Shown piece by piece: positions 43,663-55,150 of a stretch of 64,000 nt of DNA. The translations under genes were made by a program, and so were the position numbers. Position 1 is the stretch's first letter, and each line of letters opens with the position of its first letter. This stretch comes from Ophiocordyceps camponoti-saundersi (nom. inval.) (lineage: Eukaryota > Ascomycota > Sordariomycetes > Hypocreales > Ophiocordycipitaceae). Location of the stretch: contig PDHQ01000153.1 of NCBI GenBank assembly GCA_003339415.1, positions 1 to 64,000 of the forward strand, read 5' to 3'. Under the pieces are notes generated by a model. The model was not told where the DNA came from and ran no database searches. It saw only the letters and a program-made list of their open reading frames with translations.

Positions 43663-44057
43663 TAGCGAGTGCCATGTTCTTTCGGGTCCTTCCGCTGAAG
43701 AATCTTCGAATTTTCTTATCGTCTATCAACCTACCTGCCTAGTTACTCAACTTCTCGCCTGCACTGCTTGTTTGCTGCGAGACACAATACTTAACACACC
43801 GACTTCGTGTGCGTTGCTGAGGGGAGGAACGAGCGAGTAATAACAGGACTGCACAGAAAACCATCCTAACCACAACAGGAGCAAAAGCTGCAGATTGAAT
43901 TGAAGGCAATGAAATGGGACGTTAACCTCTTGATTAATCTAAATCAAGCCTGACATCACCGCAGAACAAGTTTTGACCGGGTGATAAACATTTAGACCAT
44001 AACCCCGCCTGTAATACTGCTCTAGATGGCGATGATCGACTCACTGAGGAGGAGTCT

Positions 44058-44309
44058 ATGAGCCTCATTTCCATATTCGAGGTCTGGTTTCAGACCTTCG
44101 TAGCCGGTAAATGCTCCGTGACACCAGAGTCCTTAACAGAGAACCTGTTCATCGATAACGCGATTCAGACACTAAGATCGTGGGAGACTATAAGGGTTTC
44201 AGAAGGCGCAGCTGGTTATTACAGAATAAGCAACGACTCAATACTGAAGACTTTATCGATTCTTTGTTGGCAATATGTATGTACATTGCAACGGGAAGGA
44301 CTAATGTGA
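44058..44309 (+). CDS. Short hypothetical ORF, 83 aa, doubtful
   Basis: An ATG-started frame of 83 codons (MSLISIFEVWFQTF...) in the unmutated island, divergent from the Mei2-like gene. The product has a hydrophobic N-terminus and no motif I recognise. It could be an exon of a gene whose other parts I cannot see, a small secreted-type protein, or chance; the composition is not strongly coding. Confidence 0.2.
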   Translation: MSLISIFEVWFQTFVAGKCSVTPESLTENLFIDNAIQTLRSWETIRVSEGAAGYYRISNDSILKTLSILCWQYVCTLQREGLM

Positions 44310-45149
44310 ACGATCTCCAACAGTTTTATTAAACCGTTCCTCGCTTACCTTCCCTCGCCTCTTTCTACCAGACAGGTTAAAAACGACCAAATATAAGCCA
44401 TGGATAAAGATTTCCTTACCAGAGCCTTGGCATTGCCATGGAGGGCATGACGATGATTTCGACGAAATTTGGGATCAGTTCCTTTCAAAGATGGATATCT
44501 GGAAGTCTTGGGCTTCTTGATACTATATTGCATTAATAATATGTCGATGAGTACCCCTCGTGACGGTGACTAACCCATTGCGGTGAGCCTTGCGTGACTG
44601 GTTGTGCTGGGATGAATTCTTCGACTCTGAGAAAATTTCACGTTAAAATCATCGACAGAAAGAATGGTTGATGAATGTAGGGAGTCACTGACTAGCCATG
44701 GTCTTGGATGCTATCCGAAAGGTACCTGTCTGGTGTTGCGGATGAACCGAGATTTCGTTTGCAGATATGTAAAGAGATGCTGAATGTATGTTTGGAGGTA
44801 TGGAGAAGGGTGTGAACAGGTAGGACACTTACGTAGGTAAGTACCTAGATATGTATGTGGAGGTAAGTGCGCAACAGGGAGGGTATTGCTATACTATAGG
44901 GGGTTTTGTCAGAAAGGGGATAGATCGACCTAGTCAGGTGACTAGGTCATTCAGCTGCCCACAGTAGCATTTCTTATTTCCCGGCTAGGTACGTCCGTAA
45001 ACATGCTAGATATATAGTTACTAAAAAAAGTTCTAACTAACTAAAGATTTTAGTAAAAACATATATAATAAAATAGTAATATTAAAGAGTTAAAGCTTAT
45101 TATTAAAGGTAAAAGACTAATAATAAACTAATATATAAGAAAAGTATAA

Positions 45150-45290
45150 GGGATTCGGGCTACGCCCGAATAGCTAAGTCACGTGGGGGTGCTTAGTTAA
45201 GTCCGCGCGTATAACGGGCGCGGGGTATATATAGGTATATATAATTAGTTAGCGCCGCGCGTAAGACGGGCGCGGGCTATATATAAACTA
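45150..45290. repeat. GC-rich palindrome and 31-bp direct repeats at the island border
   Basis: ATTCGGGCTACGCCCGAAT (45153-45171) is a near-perfect hairpin. Two 31-bp direct repeats, 45203-45233 and 45255-45285, start CCGCGCGTA and end TATATATA, differ at three places and are spaced 52 bp apart; each can also fold by pairing CCGCGC with GCGCGG. A CACGTGGGGGTG block sits between palindrome and repeats. This looks like the subterminal end of a transposable element, but no partner end was found. Confidence 0.7.
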
Positions 45291-47266
45291 TAACCTTAAA
45301 TACGTATATTATATATACTTTAAGACCTCTTAAGTTATTTTTTATTAATTAAGTTACCTTTTTATAAAAATAATAAAGCGTAAAATTTAATAATAAAATA
45401 ACTTTAATTATAAATAACCTTAATATATAATAAGTATTTATTACTTAGGTTTTAAAATAATAAGCTATTATTATAAAGCTTTAAAATCTTATATATTAGT
45501 AATATAATTTAATATAGCTATTTAAGTAATAATAGTTATAACTTTATTATAAGCTATTATTATTAAAATTGCTATTTAATAATAATTAAAATTTTTTTTA
45601 TATAGCGTTTTTTAATATTTTATAAGCTATAACTTATAAGTAAACTAAGCTTTTATTAGTATTATTTATAACTAATAAGTATTCTTTTATTAATACTTGT
45701 TTTTTATAATTTAAGCTAAGGTAGCTTTATTTTTTAAGTAAGGCGGTAATTTTAAATATAATCTTAATTATTTTTTAAATTACTTTAATATTATATTTAC
45801 TAACTTATATTAGTACTAAATAGCTATAATAAAGCTTAAACGCCTTAGGTAAGGCTTTTTTAAGTTTTTTTTTAAATTTCTTTATTTATTTTAATAAAAA
45901 GCTTACTTTAGTAAATAGCGCTAAATAAGCAGGTAAGATTAAAATTATATACTTTTATTATACTTTTACTTTAGCTTTCTACTAATATTATATAAAGTAT
46001 AATATTCTCCTAACTAATTATATTATTATTATATTTAAGATTTACGCTATTATTATAAATATTAAATTATTTCGCCTTTTAGAATAAAGGCTATATACCT
46101 TTATTACTTATCTTAAGGCCGCCTTAAGATACCTTTATAACTAATATAAACTAAACTAGCACTTATTTTTATTTTAAGAGATATAAAAGCCCCCTTTCTT
46201 ATAGCTATTTTAACTAAGGTTATAAGACTCGCTATTAAGTAGCTTAAATAAGTAATAATAAAATTATAAAGCGCTATATTAATAGCCGCTATTTTTATTA
46301 TAATAGTATAAGCTATTTCTTACACGAGTATAAGTTAAACCCTCTTTTTTAGATATTTTTAGTTTATTAAGCTAATATAGTAAAAAAGAGAAATACCCTT
46401 ATTTTAGATTAGGGAAAATAGTCCTTTTTATAATAAGTTTTTTAAAAAAGTAAAACTTATATAATAATATTATTTATAAAGATTTAAATAAATATTTTAT
46501 AAATATTAATTAAAATATAAACTTACTTATTCTCCTCTTATTTATATTTATAAGCTTTATACTTTTTATTATTATATAAGTAAATAATAGCTATAATTAT
46601 TATATTATTATAAGCGAATTTTTTATTTAATATTATTAGCTTAAAAGAATTCCTCTCTTTTACTTATAAATTACTTATATTATAGTTAAGATATATTATT
46701 AATAATATATATACTTTAAGCTATACTTTTTTATCCGCTATTTTATTTATTTTATTATTAATATTAATAAATAGTAAATACTAATTATAATATATATAAT
46801 TTCTAGTTTTATTTAAAATTTAATTTTTAGCTTTTTTTAAATAGCGCGTAATAGTATCTTACTATACTTTTATAAAAAAAAGATAGTAATATACTTTACT
46901 AATAACTTAGTTATTTTATATTTAAAGTTTTAATAAGTTAATAACTTTATTATAATTATTTTTAGCTTTATTTTTATTATTTTAGTTTATTATAAGTTTT
47001 AGCAATAATTAAGCTATTAATTTATTATTATAAGTTTATAAAATATTATATATATTTTTTATATTAATATATTTATATTAGCTATAATTATTACCTTACT
47101 TTTAAAAGTAAAGGATTTTACTAACTTTTTTAATAGGGAAAAGATAAAGATTTTACCCCTTTATTAAGGTATTTATAACTATTATATCTAATTATATTAA
47201 TAGCTTAATAGCTCCCTTTTTCACTTTTTTAATAGCCGCTTTATCCCCGGCGTACCGCTAGCGGAG
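45291..47266. other. RIP-destroyed, unclassified
   Basis: AT-rich, no surviving frame. A GC-richer patch at about 47.24-47.31 kb marks the start of element K2. No similarity to the sequence before K1 was seen, which supports the K boundary. Confidence 0.5.
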
Positions 47267-50200
47267 AAGCCTCGCGGACTTATCTTATTATAAGCCTCGG
47301 CAGTGTAGAGGATATAAATAAGCTTTGCTTAAATAGAGTAATTATAAACGCGAAGATAATTTATTATAAACTTTATAAAGACTCCGTATACTTTAAGTAA
47401 TATTATAAATATTTCTAATTTAAGTATATTACTAAATATTACTAAGAGCCCCTTTAATATAAATATTACGTAGTTACCTTATATAATAGCGGAGAAGAAA
47501 ACTACCCTATATAGAAAAGAGAAAAACCCCGCTATTATATTTTATATAAGGGTATATACTTTATATAGTTAAAAGACTACCTAGAGTCTTAGAAATAGTA
47601 AAGCTATACTAAGTTTAGCTTCCCTAATAAACCTCGCTTTTTCTAATTATCGTAAGCTACTTAACCTCTAGCTTTTACTTAGCGGTAACTTTATAAAAAT
47701 AGCGAAAGCTTTATTATAGTTTTTTTAAGAAAGCGAGCATATTATAAATCTCTTAAAGATACGCCTTAGTAATCTTTTTATAATATATTATTTACCTAAG
47801 TTTCCCTAAAAAGCTCTTAATTTAGTAATACTTATAAAAGCTATAAGCTATATAATAAACTTTATAACTTATAACTAGCTTTATAATTTTAAGCGGAGTT
47901 TATATTAGCAAATTTTATATAATTAAATTAATTATAAATAACTATTTTTAATATTTAGTTTTTATAAAAATTATAACTTTATTATAAAATATCTAAAAAA
48001 TTAATTATTTTTTTTAGCTTACTTTATTTAATAAAAAAAGTTATAATATTATTATTATATAAAAATTCTAGCTTAATATATATAATTACTTTTTATTTCC
48101 TAAACTTACTTTTTATTACTTTATTTAAAGTAAAAATAAGGCTTTTTTTTATATATATAAATAATATAAAATTAGTAATTAAAACTTTATTATAAAGCTT
48201 AACCTTATTAAAATTTCCTTTTATAATAAGCCTTAAATATTTATTATTTACTCCTTACTATTTAGAATATATACTAAACTTTTTTTACGCTTATTACCTC
48301 CTCCTCCCTCTTTATATTTTACCTTTACCTTCGCTTTGCTAATTATCTTTAGCGATTTTAATACTTATTACCCCTTTTAGGACTTTTACGAATATACCTC
48401 CCCTTATTTTATAAAGCTTCTCTCCGCTTTTTATTAATTTCGCCTTAAACTCTTTACCCCTTTTTATAAAATTATTTAAGAGGTATATAAATAAAAGGCT
48501 AATATTATTAACTTAATTTAAAATATATTTAATTATTTCCTTATATACCTTAGCTTAAATTTTAATTTTCTTAGCTTTAATTATACTTTTTAATTTATAT
48601 TATTTATTACCTTTCCTTTCTTAAACTTTACCTTAATATTACGCTAGAAATATTTTAATTTTAATATCTTATAAATAAAAATAAAAAACTATTTTTTATT
48701 TTCCGCTATTTAAGTAAAATTTATAATAAATATTAAAAAATTAATAATATAGCTATATAATTAATTAAATATTATAATTAACTTAATAATTTTAAAATTA
48801 TTTTAATAATATAATTTTTACTTATATTTATAATAAATTTTAAAAATTATTTTTATAATCTTAAATATAAAATATATTAAGTAATATTAGTAAATATAGC
48901 TAAATTTTAATCGCTAATAAATATATTAAAATATTATAATATAATAAAAATTATTTATTAGGAAAGCGAAAAAAGATAACTAAAGGTAATTTCTCGCCTT
49001 TATAAATAGTAACTTTAATATTATATAGTTTATAGCTTAGTAAGTAAGATTTTATAGCTAAGCTTTTTTAAAGCTTATATATATTTTTTTTTTTAATAAG
49101 ATATAAACTTTACTTTTTAATTATTTTTCTTTAAAAAATTAAAGCTTTTAGCTTATAAGTTTTTTTCTTATTTTTTAGAAAATATTTTATATTTTCTTAT
49201 TTTTAACTTTTTCCCCTTAATAAATATTCCCTTTTAAGTTATTAAAAATAAAATCTAATTTATTATTTTTAATATTATATTATAGAAATCTACTAAGCTT
49301 AATAATATCCTTATTAACTTCTTAAAAAGTTATAAATAATTTTTTATAATAATCTTAACTAAGCTTTTTTAAAAATATATTATTTATAGATATTTTTTTA
49401 CTTAATATTAGACTTTTAATATTATAATTCTCTAGAAAATAAGAAAAAGCTTAGAGGTTTATTAAACTTTAAGCGGCTACCGCCTTATCTCCCTCCTTAA
49501 TATTATAAGTAAGATTTTTAAAATTATAATAATAAAGAAAATATCTTATATAATAAAGTTTATAAGAATCTTATTATAAAGTTAAATAAATAACTAGCTT
49601 AATTAATTTACTAATAACGCCTTATTTCTTTTAATAAAATCTATTTATATAATTTAAAGCTTTTAAAGCTTTACCTCCTTTTTAATATTAAATATAATAG
49701 GTATTTTTAACTATATCTTATACTTTAAGCTAATAAAAATCCTTAACTTTTTTAGCTTTTTTAGATAAATTATAGCTTTTCTCCGCTTTTACTTTTTTAA
49801 TTATACCTCTTATTTAAAGGTTAATAGTAGATTATTAAACCTTTTCCTTATTTTTACTAAAGTTTTTTAAAGCTCCCCGCTCTCTCTAATACTTTTTATC
49901 CTATATATCTTATCTTTTTATAAGCGCTTAGAATAAATAACTAATATATTTATTATTAAATTTATAAATAATATTAATATTTTTAATATTAAATATATTT
50001 TCGCTTAAGTTTATTATTAGCTTAAATAAGCTTAGAGTATTTATTATAATTAAATAATAAAATATATAATAACCTTTTAGCTATTTAAAAATAAGCTCCT
50101 TTATTTTATAAAAGCCCGCTTTACTAATATAACTTTACTAATCTTTAATAAGAATATTATTTAGCTTATATAAGAAATATATATATTTAGGGTTTAGATT

Positions 50201-51944
50201 TATTATAAATTTTAGTAAAAGCTATATTTTCGCCGCCTTATAAAAAAGCTCGCTTATTAATAGCTAGCCTTAACTAAGCTTATTTTATTTACTTAAAGCT
50301 TCTTACTCCTCTAAGTAAGGGAAATTTATATTAAAGTTATTAAATCTATAATTACTTTTAGCGCTATAATTTACTACGCTCTAACCTCGCTAAGTAAGGA
50401 ATTTAAAGGCCTTATTTTTTAATAGCTAGCTATAACTTAGTTTAAATACCTCCGCGTTATCTTTAAGGCGTATTAAGTAACCCCTTCTTACTATATCGAG
50501 TCTAAAACTTTTATCCTCTTTATTAATATTTACTTATCTTACCGCGCTATTTATAGCTATTAACTCCTTTATAATAAAAAACCTATAGCTTATATTTACT
50601 CCGCTTTTAAGAGGATTACTATATACTTTTACTAATATTATAAAAGTTAGCTTTACCTTACTTATATTTTTTTTAAAATCCTTTTAATCTTTTTTTATTA
50701 CTTAAGTATAGATTTTAAATATTACCTCTTAATCTTTTAAAACTTTAAAAGCTTATTTTTACGAAAAATAATAATTTCGCTAAAATTTTAAGAAAGAAAG
50801 GCTCTTAAAGTATAGCTAGTTTTTTAGATACCTTACTAATAAACCGCCTTAACTAAAACTTAATAACGCCTTATAAATCTATTAAGGCCTTTTAAAATTC
50901 TTAAATAGCGCCTTAATTTAGCTTTATAATAGTAAAATTAGCCTTAATAAGTTTTTTTATACTTATAATATTTTTATAATTATAACCCCTTATTACCCTT
51001 ATAATAATAAAAAAGATAAAATAATAGCTTACTTTATTTTATATTATAAACTAACTACTTATAAAAAGACGCTTTTATTAATATTTCTTATAAGTTTAAT
51101 TTAAAATTATAAAAATTTTAAGAAAGCTTTTAATTATAAAGCTATTATAAGCTTTTTTACTTTATAATTTATTTACTTATAACGCCTTTATTAGTTTAAC
51201 TTTTTTTTATTATTTTATAATATTTAAATATATTTAAATATTTAAATATAAAGTTTAAGCGTAAGAGTTAATTTTTAGTATTTTTACTATATAATTACTA
51301 TTACTTATTTACCTTATACCTTACTTTTAACTCCGCTCTTTACTTTACTTAGCTTTATTTAGCTTACTTAGCTTTTTTACCTTTTTTCCCGCTTTACCTT
51401 TTATCTTATCCTCCGCGCTTAATAATACTTTTAACTTTTATAAGCTTATTCTCTAAGCTATTATTATTACTCTTTATTATACGCTTTAACGCTACTAATA
51501 TAAACTTTATAGGAGATAATTTTAATATTTAAATAAGGTTTAGCTTAAGCTTTAACTCCTCCTTTATTATCTCCTTAGCCCTTATCTCCTTTATTTCCTA
51601 CTCCTTTTTACCTTTCTCCGTATTATTTACCTCCTCCGCTTTACCTACTGCCTTAACTCTATTTACCTTTTTTTTATTTTCTTTAATTATTATCTAATTT
51701 AATTTATTTCTTAATATTAATATAATAAAAATTAGTATTTAAGCTATTATTTTATTTTCCGCTTTTAGCTTTATTTTTAGCTTTAGCTTTAGCTTTAATA
51801 AATTTAAATTAAGAGTATATTAAACCTTAATAATATTTTTTAAAATATATTTAAATTAGTTAATTCTAATATAATTTATTATTTTTTTATTAATATTATT
51901 TTATATTTAGTTAAGATTATACGCTATATTATATATAATAAATT

Positions 51945-52025
51945 GCCCTCCTAGCGTAGTAGTTAAGCGTCTAGAGATATTAGTCTCTTATAAGAGAGGC
52001 AGTTAGTTCGAATCCGGCGGAGGGC
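51945..52025 (+). other. tRNA-like head of SINE S1 with Pol III A and B boxes
   Basis: 81 nt. GCCCTCC (51945-51951) pairs perfectly with GGAGGGC (52019-52025), followed by a discriminator A. TAGCGTAGTAG (51952-51962) fits the A-box consensus TRGYNNARNNG. AGTTCGAATCC (52005-52015) fits the B box GGTTCGANTCC with one change that RIP explains. The T arm folds as GTTAG/CCGGC with one A-C mismatch, again a RIP site. The anticodon arm is 8-9 nt too long and no 7-nt loop forms, so I do not call a working tRNA or assign an amino acid. Confidence 0.8.
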
Positions 52026-52553
52026 ACGGGTATTTTTACCCTAACTATATAGCCGGGGTACGGTCCGACCCCGGCATAACCCCGGCAGGAGTAGTAACCC
52101 TGCCGGGCTCCTTTCCTCCCTCGGCAGGAGTGGTAACCCGGCCGAGGCTTAGGTAAGGTAAGGCGCGGAGTAAAGGTATAATTAGATAATATAAGTTATT
52201 AGAGGAATAGGTCCCTTTTAATAGCGACTATAATCTAGTAATAGAGTATGATTATAAAGTAATATATATCTTCGCTATAGTATTTACTAATATATATATT
52301 AAAATTATTTAGAACTTAGATAAGATATATAATAAGAAATATAGGTACCTTTTACTTAGAATTAGCGTAATTTCGGATATTTCCTATAATAATTAAGCTT
52401 TCCGATATAACGTAATTAGCTTATAAGCTAGCTAAATATATCTAGTAAGGGGTTTTTCCCCGGGGTATTTTAGTTTTTCCTTTTTATTAAATAATTATAT
52501 ACCTAGAAACTTATATAAGTTACTAAAGTAATATAATATATATATATATATAT
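51945..52553 (+). mobile_element. tRNA-derived SINE, full-length copy S1 (about 0.61 kb)
   Basis: Composite unit: a tRNA-like head (51945-52025), a GC-rich segment with two copies of a CGGCAGGAGTAGTAACC block (about 52.08-52.15 kb), an AT-rich body, the two-block GGTTTT motif (52445-52480) and an AT dinucleotide tail. ATATATAATAAATT occurs directly before (51931-51944) and after (about 52554-52567) as a 14-bp target duplication. S2 and S3 share the body and 3' end. Head, tail and target duplication together define a SINE. It is inserted in element K2 and is far less RIP-damaged at its head than its surroundings. Confidence 0.88.
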
Positions 52554-54537
52554 ATATATAATAAATTAAAAATTTTATATTTTAAGTATATTTTTAACCG
52601 AAATTTTTATAAGAATAATATAATAAGGTTTTTTAAGCTAATAATAATAATAATTATTATTATTATTATTATAAGTACCTTTATTATTATTATTATTACT
52701 TTTTTTACTTTTATTATAAACTTTATTATTATTATTATAATTATTATTATTTAAATTAGCGCCTTTACCCCCGCGCCCCCCGCTACCGCCTTTATTTTCT
52801 CCTTTATATTTATTATTATTATTATTTTCGCTTATAGTCCGATTATTATATTTATTATCGCCGCTATTATTATTATTACTCCGCCCCCCTCCCCGCCTTT
52901 TACTTTATTTATACTAATAATTATTTATTTGTTAAATATTTTATAGTAAACTAATATTAATATATAAAACTCTTAGGAAAGAGCGTTAATAATTATAATA
53001 ATAAGAGTAATATTAAAAGTAGCTATTAGAGTAGCTAACTTTACTAAAGCGCTTATTTAAAATATTATTATTATTTTATTAAGTTAAAGCTTTAATATCT
53101 TATTCCACTTTTATATATTATATAAGTTAATTTAAATTCTTTTTTATTATTTATTATTAGCTATATTTAAAACTTTATTTTACTTTATACCGCTTTATAT
53201 TTACTAATAAGCTACTTAGCTATCCTCCTCTGCTAATATACCGCGCTACTTTTATTATAGTAGTATATAACTCTTTTAAATATATTTATAACTTAGTTAG
53301 TATTTTAAGCTTTAATTTTAACTCCGCCTTTAATTTTTAATTTTACTTATTTTTTAATATTTATATTAAGCTTTAATATAATTAAAATAATTAGCTAATT
53401 ATAAGCTTATATATTTTATTAGCTTTATATATAGCTAATATTATATAATATTATTTACTTTATTATTTTTAATATAAGATTTTATAATTAGCTAACTAAG
53501 CTATATATATAATATAAGGGAGGTTATAAAGCTTATTATAAATAATTTTAAATATATTTATTAGTATTATTTTATTAATATAGCTATATAATTTTTATTA
53601 TTTTTTTTTATTATAAAAGTTAAAGGAAAAGTTAAAAAAAAAGGGTTAGAAATATATTTTTTTCTAAAAATAATAAAAAAAAAGGAAAAAAAAAGAAGGT
53701 AAAAAAGAAAAAAATATAGCCCCCCTTTTTAAATTATTAATAAATAATAAAGCAGCTACCTTACTATTTTACTTTACCCCCTCTCGGACTTTCCTTCCTC
53801 CGCCTTACGCTATATTACCTTATTTTATATTACTCCGTACCGCCCCGTACCGCCTTATACCGCCCCGCGCTACGCTATACTGCCCCGCTTTTTCCGCCCC
53901 GCGCCTTACGAACTTTCCTTTTTTTTACACTCCCCTCTTTACCTTACTTTTTTTATATTATTTAAGACTACCTTTAAGTAATAAGCTTATTATATTATAT
54001 TACCGCTAGCTATTATTATATTTATATATAAGTATATAGTAAGCTTTCTTTTTATAATTAGAGGGTTTTATTTTATTTTATAGGATTTTTCTTACTTATT
54101 ATATTATAAAGGTTTTAGATATTATAAAGGCCCTTAGCGTATAAATAAATAAATAATAGCTACTTTATAATATACCTTATAAGTATTTTCTTAAAGTTTA
54201 TAAATAAATTATAAACTTAATAAATAAAGAGTAAATCCGCGCTAGCTTTTTTTCCGTAGCCGCCTTTATTTTATTTATTAAAAAGCTAAGCGGTAAATAG
54301 CGTTTTTATATAAATTATCGCGTTTTAAATAAAGTAATAAAGTAAAATTAATACCTCTTTCCCCTTATTAAAAAGACGCTTTATAGCTTTTTAAGCGCTT
54401 ATTAATTTATAAAACTTAGTATTTACGCTTTTTTTATAAGCTTTATATTATAAAGAGTAAGGAATACCTTATAGCTTTTTATACTTAATTTAGTTTTTTT
54501 AAGTATTTTATTTACTTTTTTAGTTTTATAAGTATAT

Positions 54538-55134
54538 ATATATTATATTACTTTAGTAACTTATATAAATATCTAAGTATATAATTATTTAATAAAGAGG
54601 AAAAACTAGAGTACTTTAAGGGAAAACCCTTTACTTAATATATTTAGCTAGCTTATAGGCTAAATTTATTATATTAGAAAGCTTAATTATTATAAGAAAT
54701 ATCTAAAATTATACTAATCTTAAGTAAGAGGTACCTATACTTCTTATTATATATCTTATCTAAGTTTTAAGTAATTCCGGTATATATATTAGCAGATATT
54801 ATAGTAAAGATAACTAAGTTACTTTATAATTATATTTTATTACTAAATCTATAATCGCTATTAAAAAGAACTTATTCTTTTAATAACTTATATTATTTAA
54901 TAATACTCTTACCTTATACTTTACCTAAGCTTAAGCTAAGTTACTACTCTTACTAAAGGAAGGGAAGGAACCCGGCAGGGTTACTACGCTTGTCGGGGTT
55001 ATGCTGGGGTTAGACCGTACCCCGGCTATATAGTTAGGGTAAAAAAGACCTATACCCTTCGCCGAATTTAAACTAACTATATTACTTATAGGAGACTAAT
55101 ATCTTTAAGCGCTTAACTATTATACTAGGAGGGG
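54538..55134 (-). mobile_element. tRNA-derived SINE, full-length copy S2 (597 bp)
   Basis: Inverted relative to S1, about 2 kb away. From right to left it has a decayed tRNA-like head (55134 to about 55045), the CCCGGC-rich segment with the GTTACTAC block (54.94-55.03 kb), the body, the two-block motif (54598-54636) and an AT tail. The 16-bp flanks AGTTTTATAAGTATAT (54522-54537) and AGTTTTATTAGTATAT (55135-55150) differ at one base and fix the ends exactly. More strongly mutated than S1. Confidence 0.87.
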
Positions 55135-55150
55135 AGTTTTATTAGTATAT

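Larger units (their letters stand above)
43316..44999. other. Unmutated upstream region of the Mei2-like gene
   Basis: Normal base composition with CA and TG present throughout. It must hold the 5' UTR and promoter of the Mei2-like gene and has pyrimidine/purine-rich patches (AGAAAAAGAGAAGG near 43.56 kb). Short frames on both strands lack convincing coding character. GGTAGG/GTAGGTAAG-type motifs recur near 44.82-44.87 kb. CpA loss resumes at about 45.0 kb. Confidence 0.6.
47267..54155 (+). mobile_element. LINE-type element K, copy 2 (carries SINE S1)
   Basis: Colinear with K1 over 47267-51310 and again over about 53.69-54.15 kb. The 2.4 kb between (51.31-53.69 kb) is missing from K1; part of it is the inserted SINE S1, and the rest (51.37-51.93 and 52.57-53.69 kb) is either K sequence deleted from K1 or another insertion. 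The ORF1 zinc knuckles at about 47.39-47.62 kb are better kept than in K1: CX2CX4HX4C followed by a QEP linker, CX2CX4H and NSGEEN, very like LINE ORF1. No endonuclease or RT was recognised. The 3' end is TATAAATAAATAAATAATAG. Confidence 0.65.

Noticed and set aside
44345..44533. A 62-aa minus-strand protein
   Set aside because: No recognisable motif or neighbour support; length is within chance for this composition.
51945..52025. A functional tRNA gene
   Set aside because: Acceptor and T arms are good, but the anticodon arm cannot form a 7-nt loop, the length is 81 nt without a clear variable arm, and the sequence is the head of a repeated element with target duplications. A decayed second copy heads S2.
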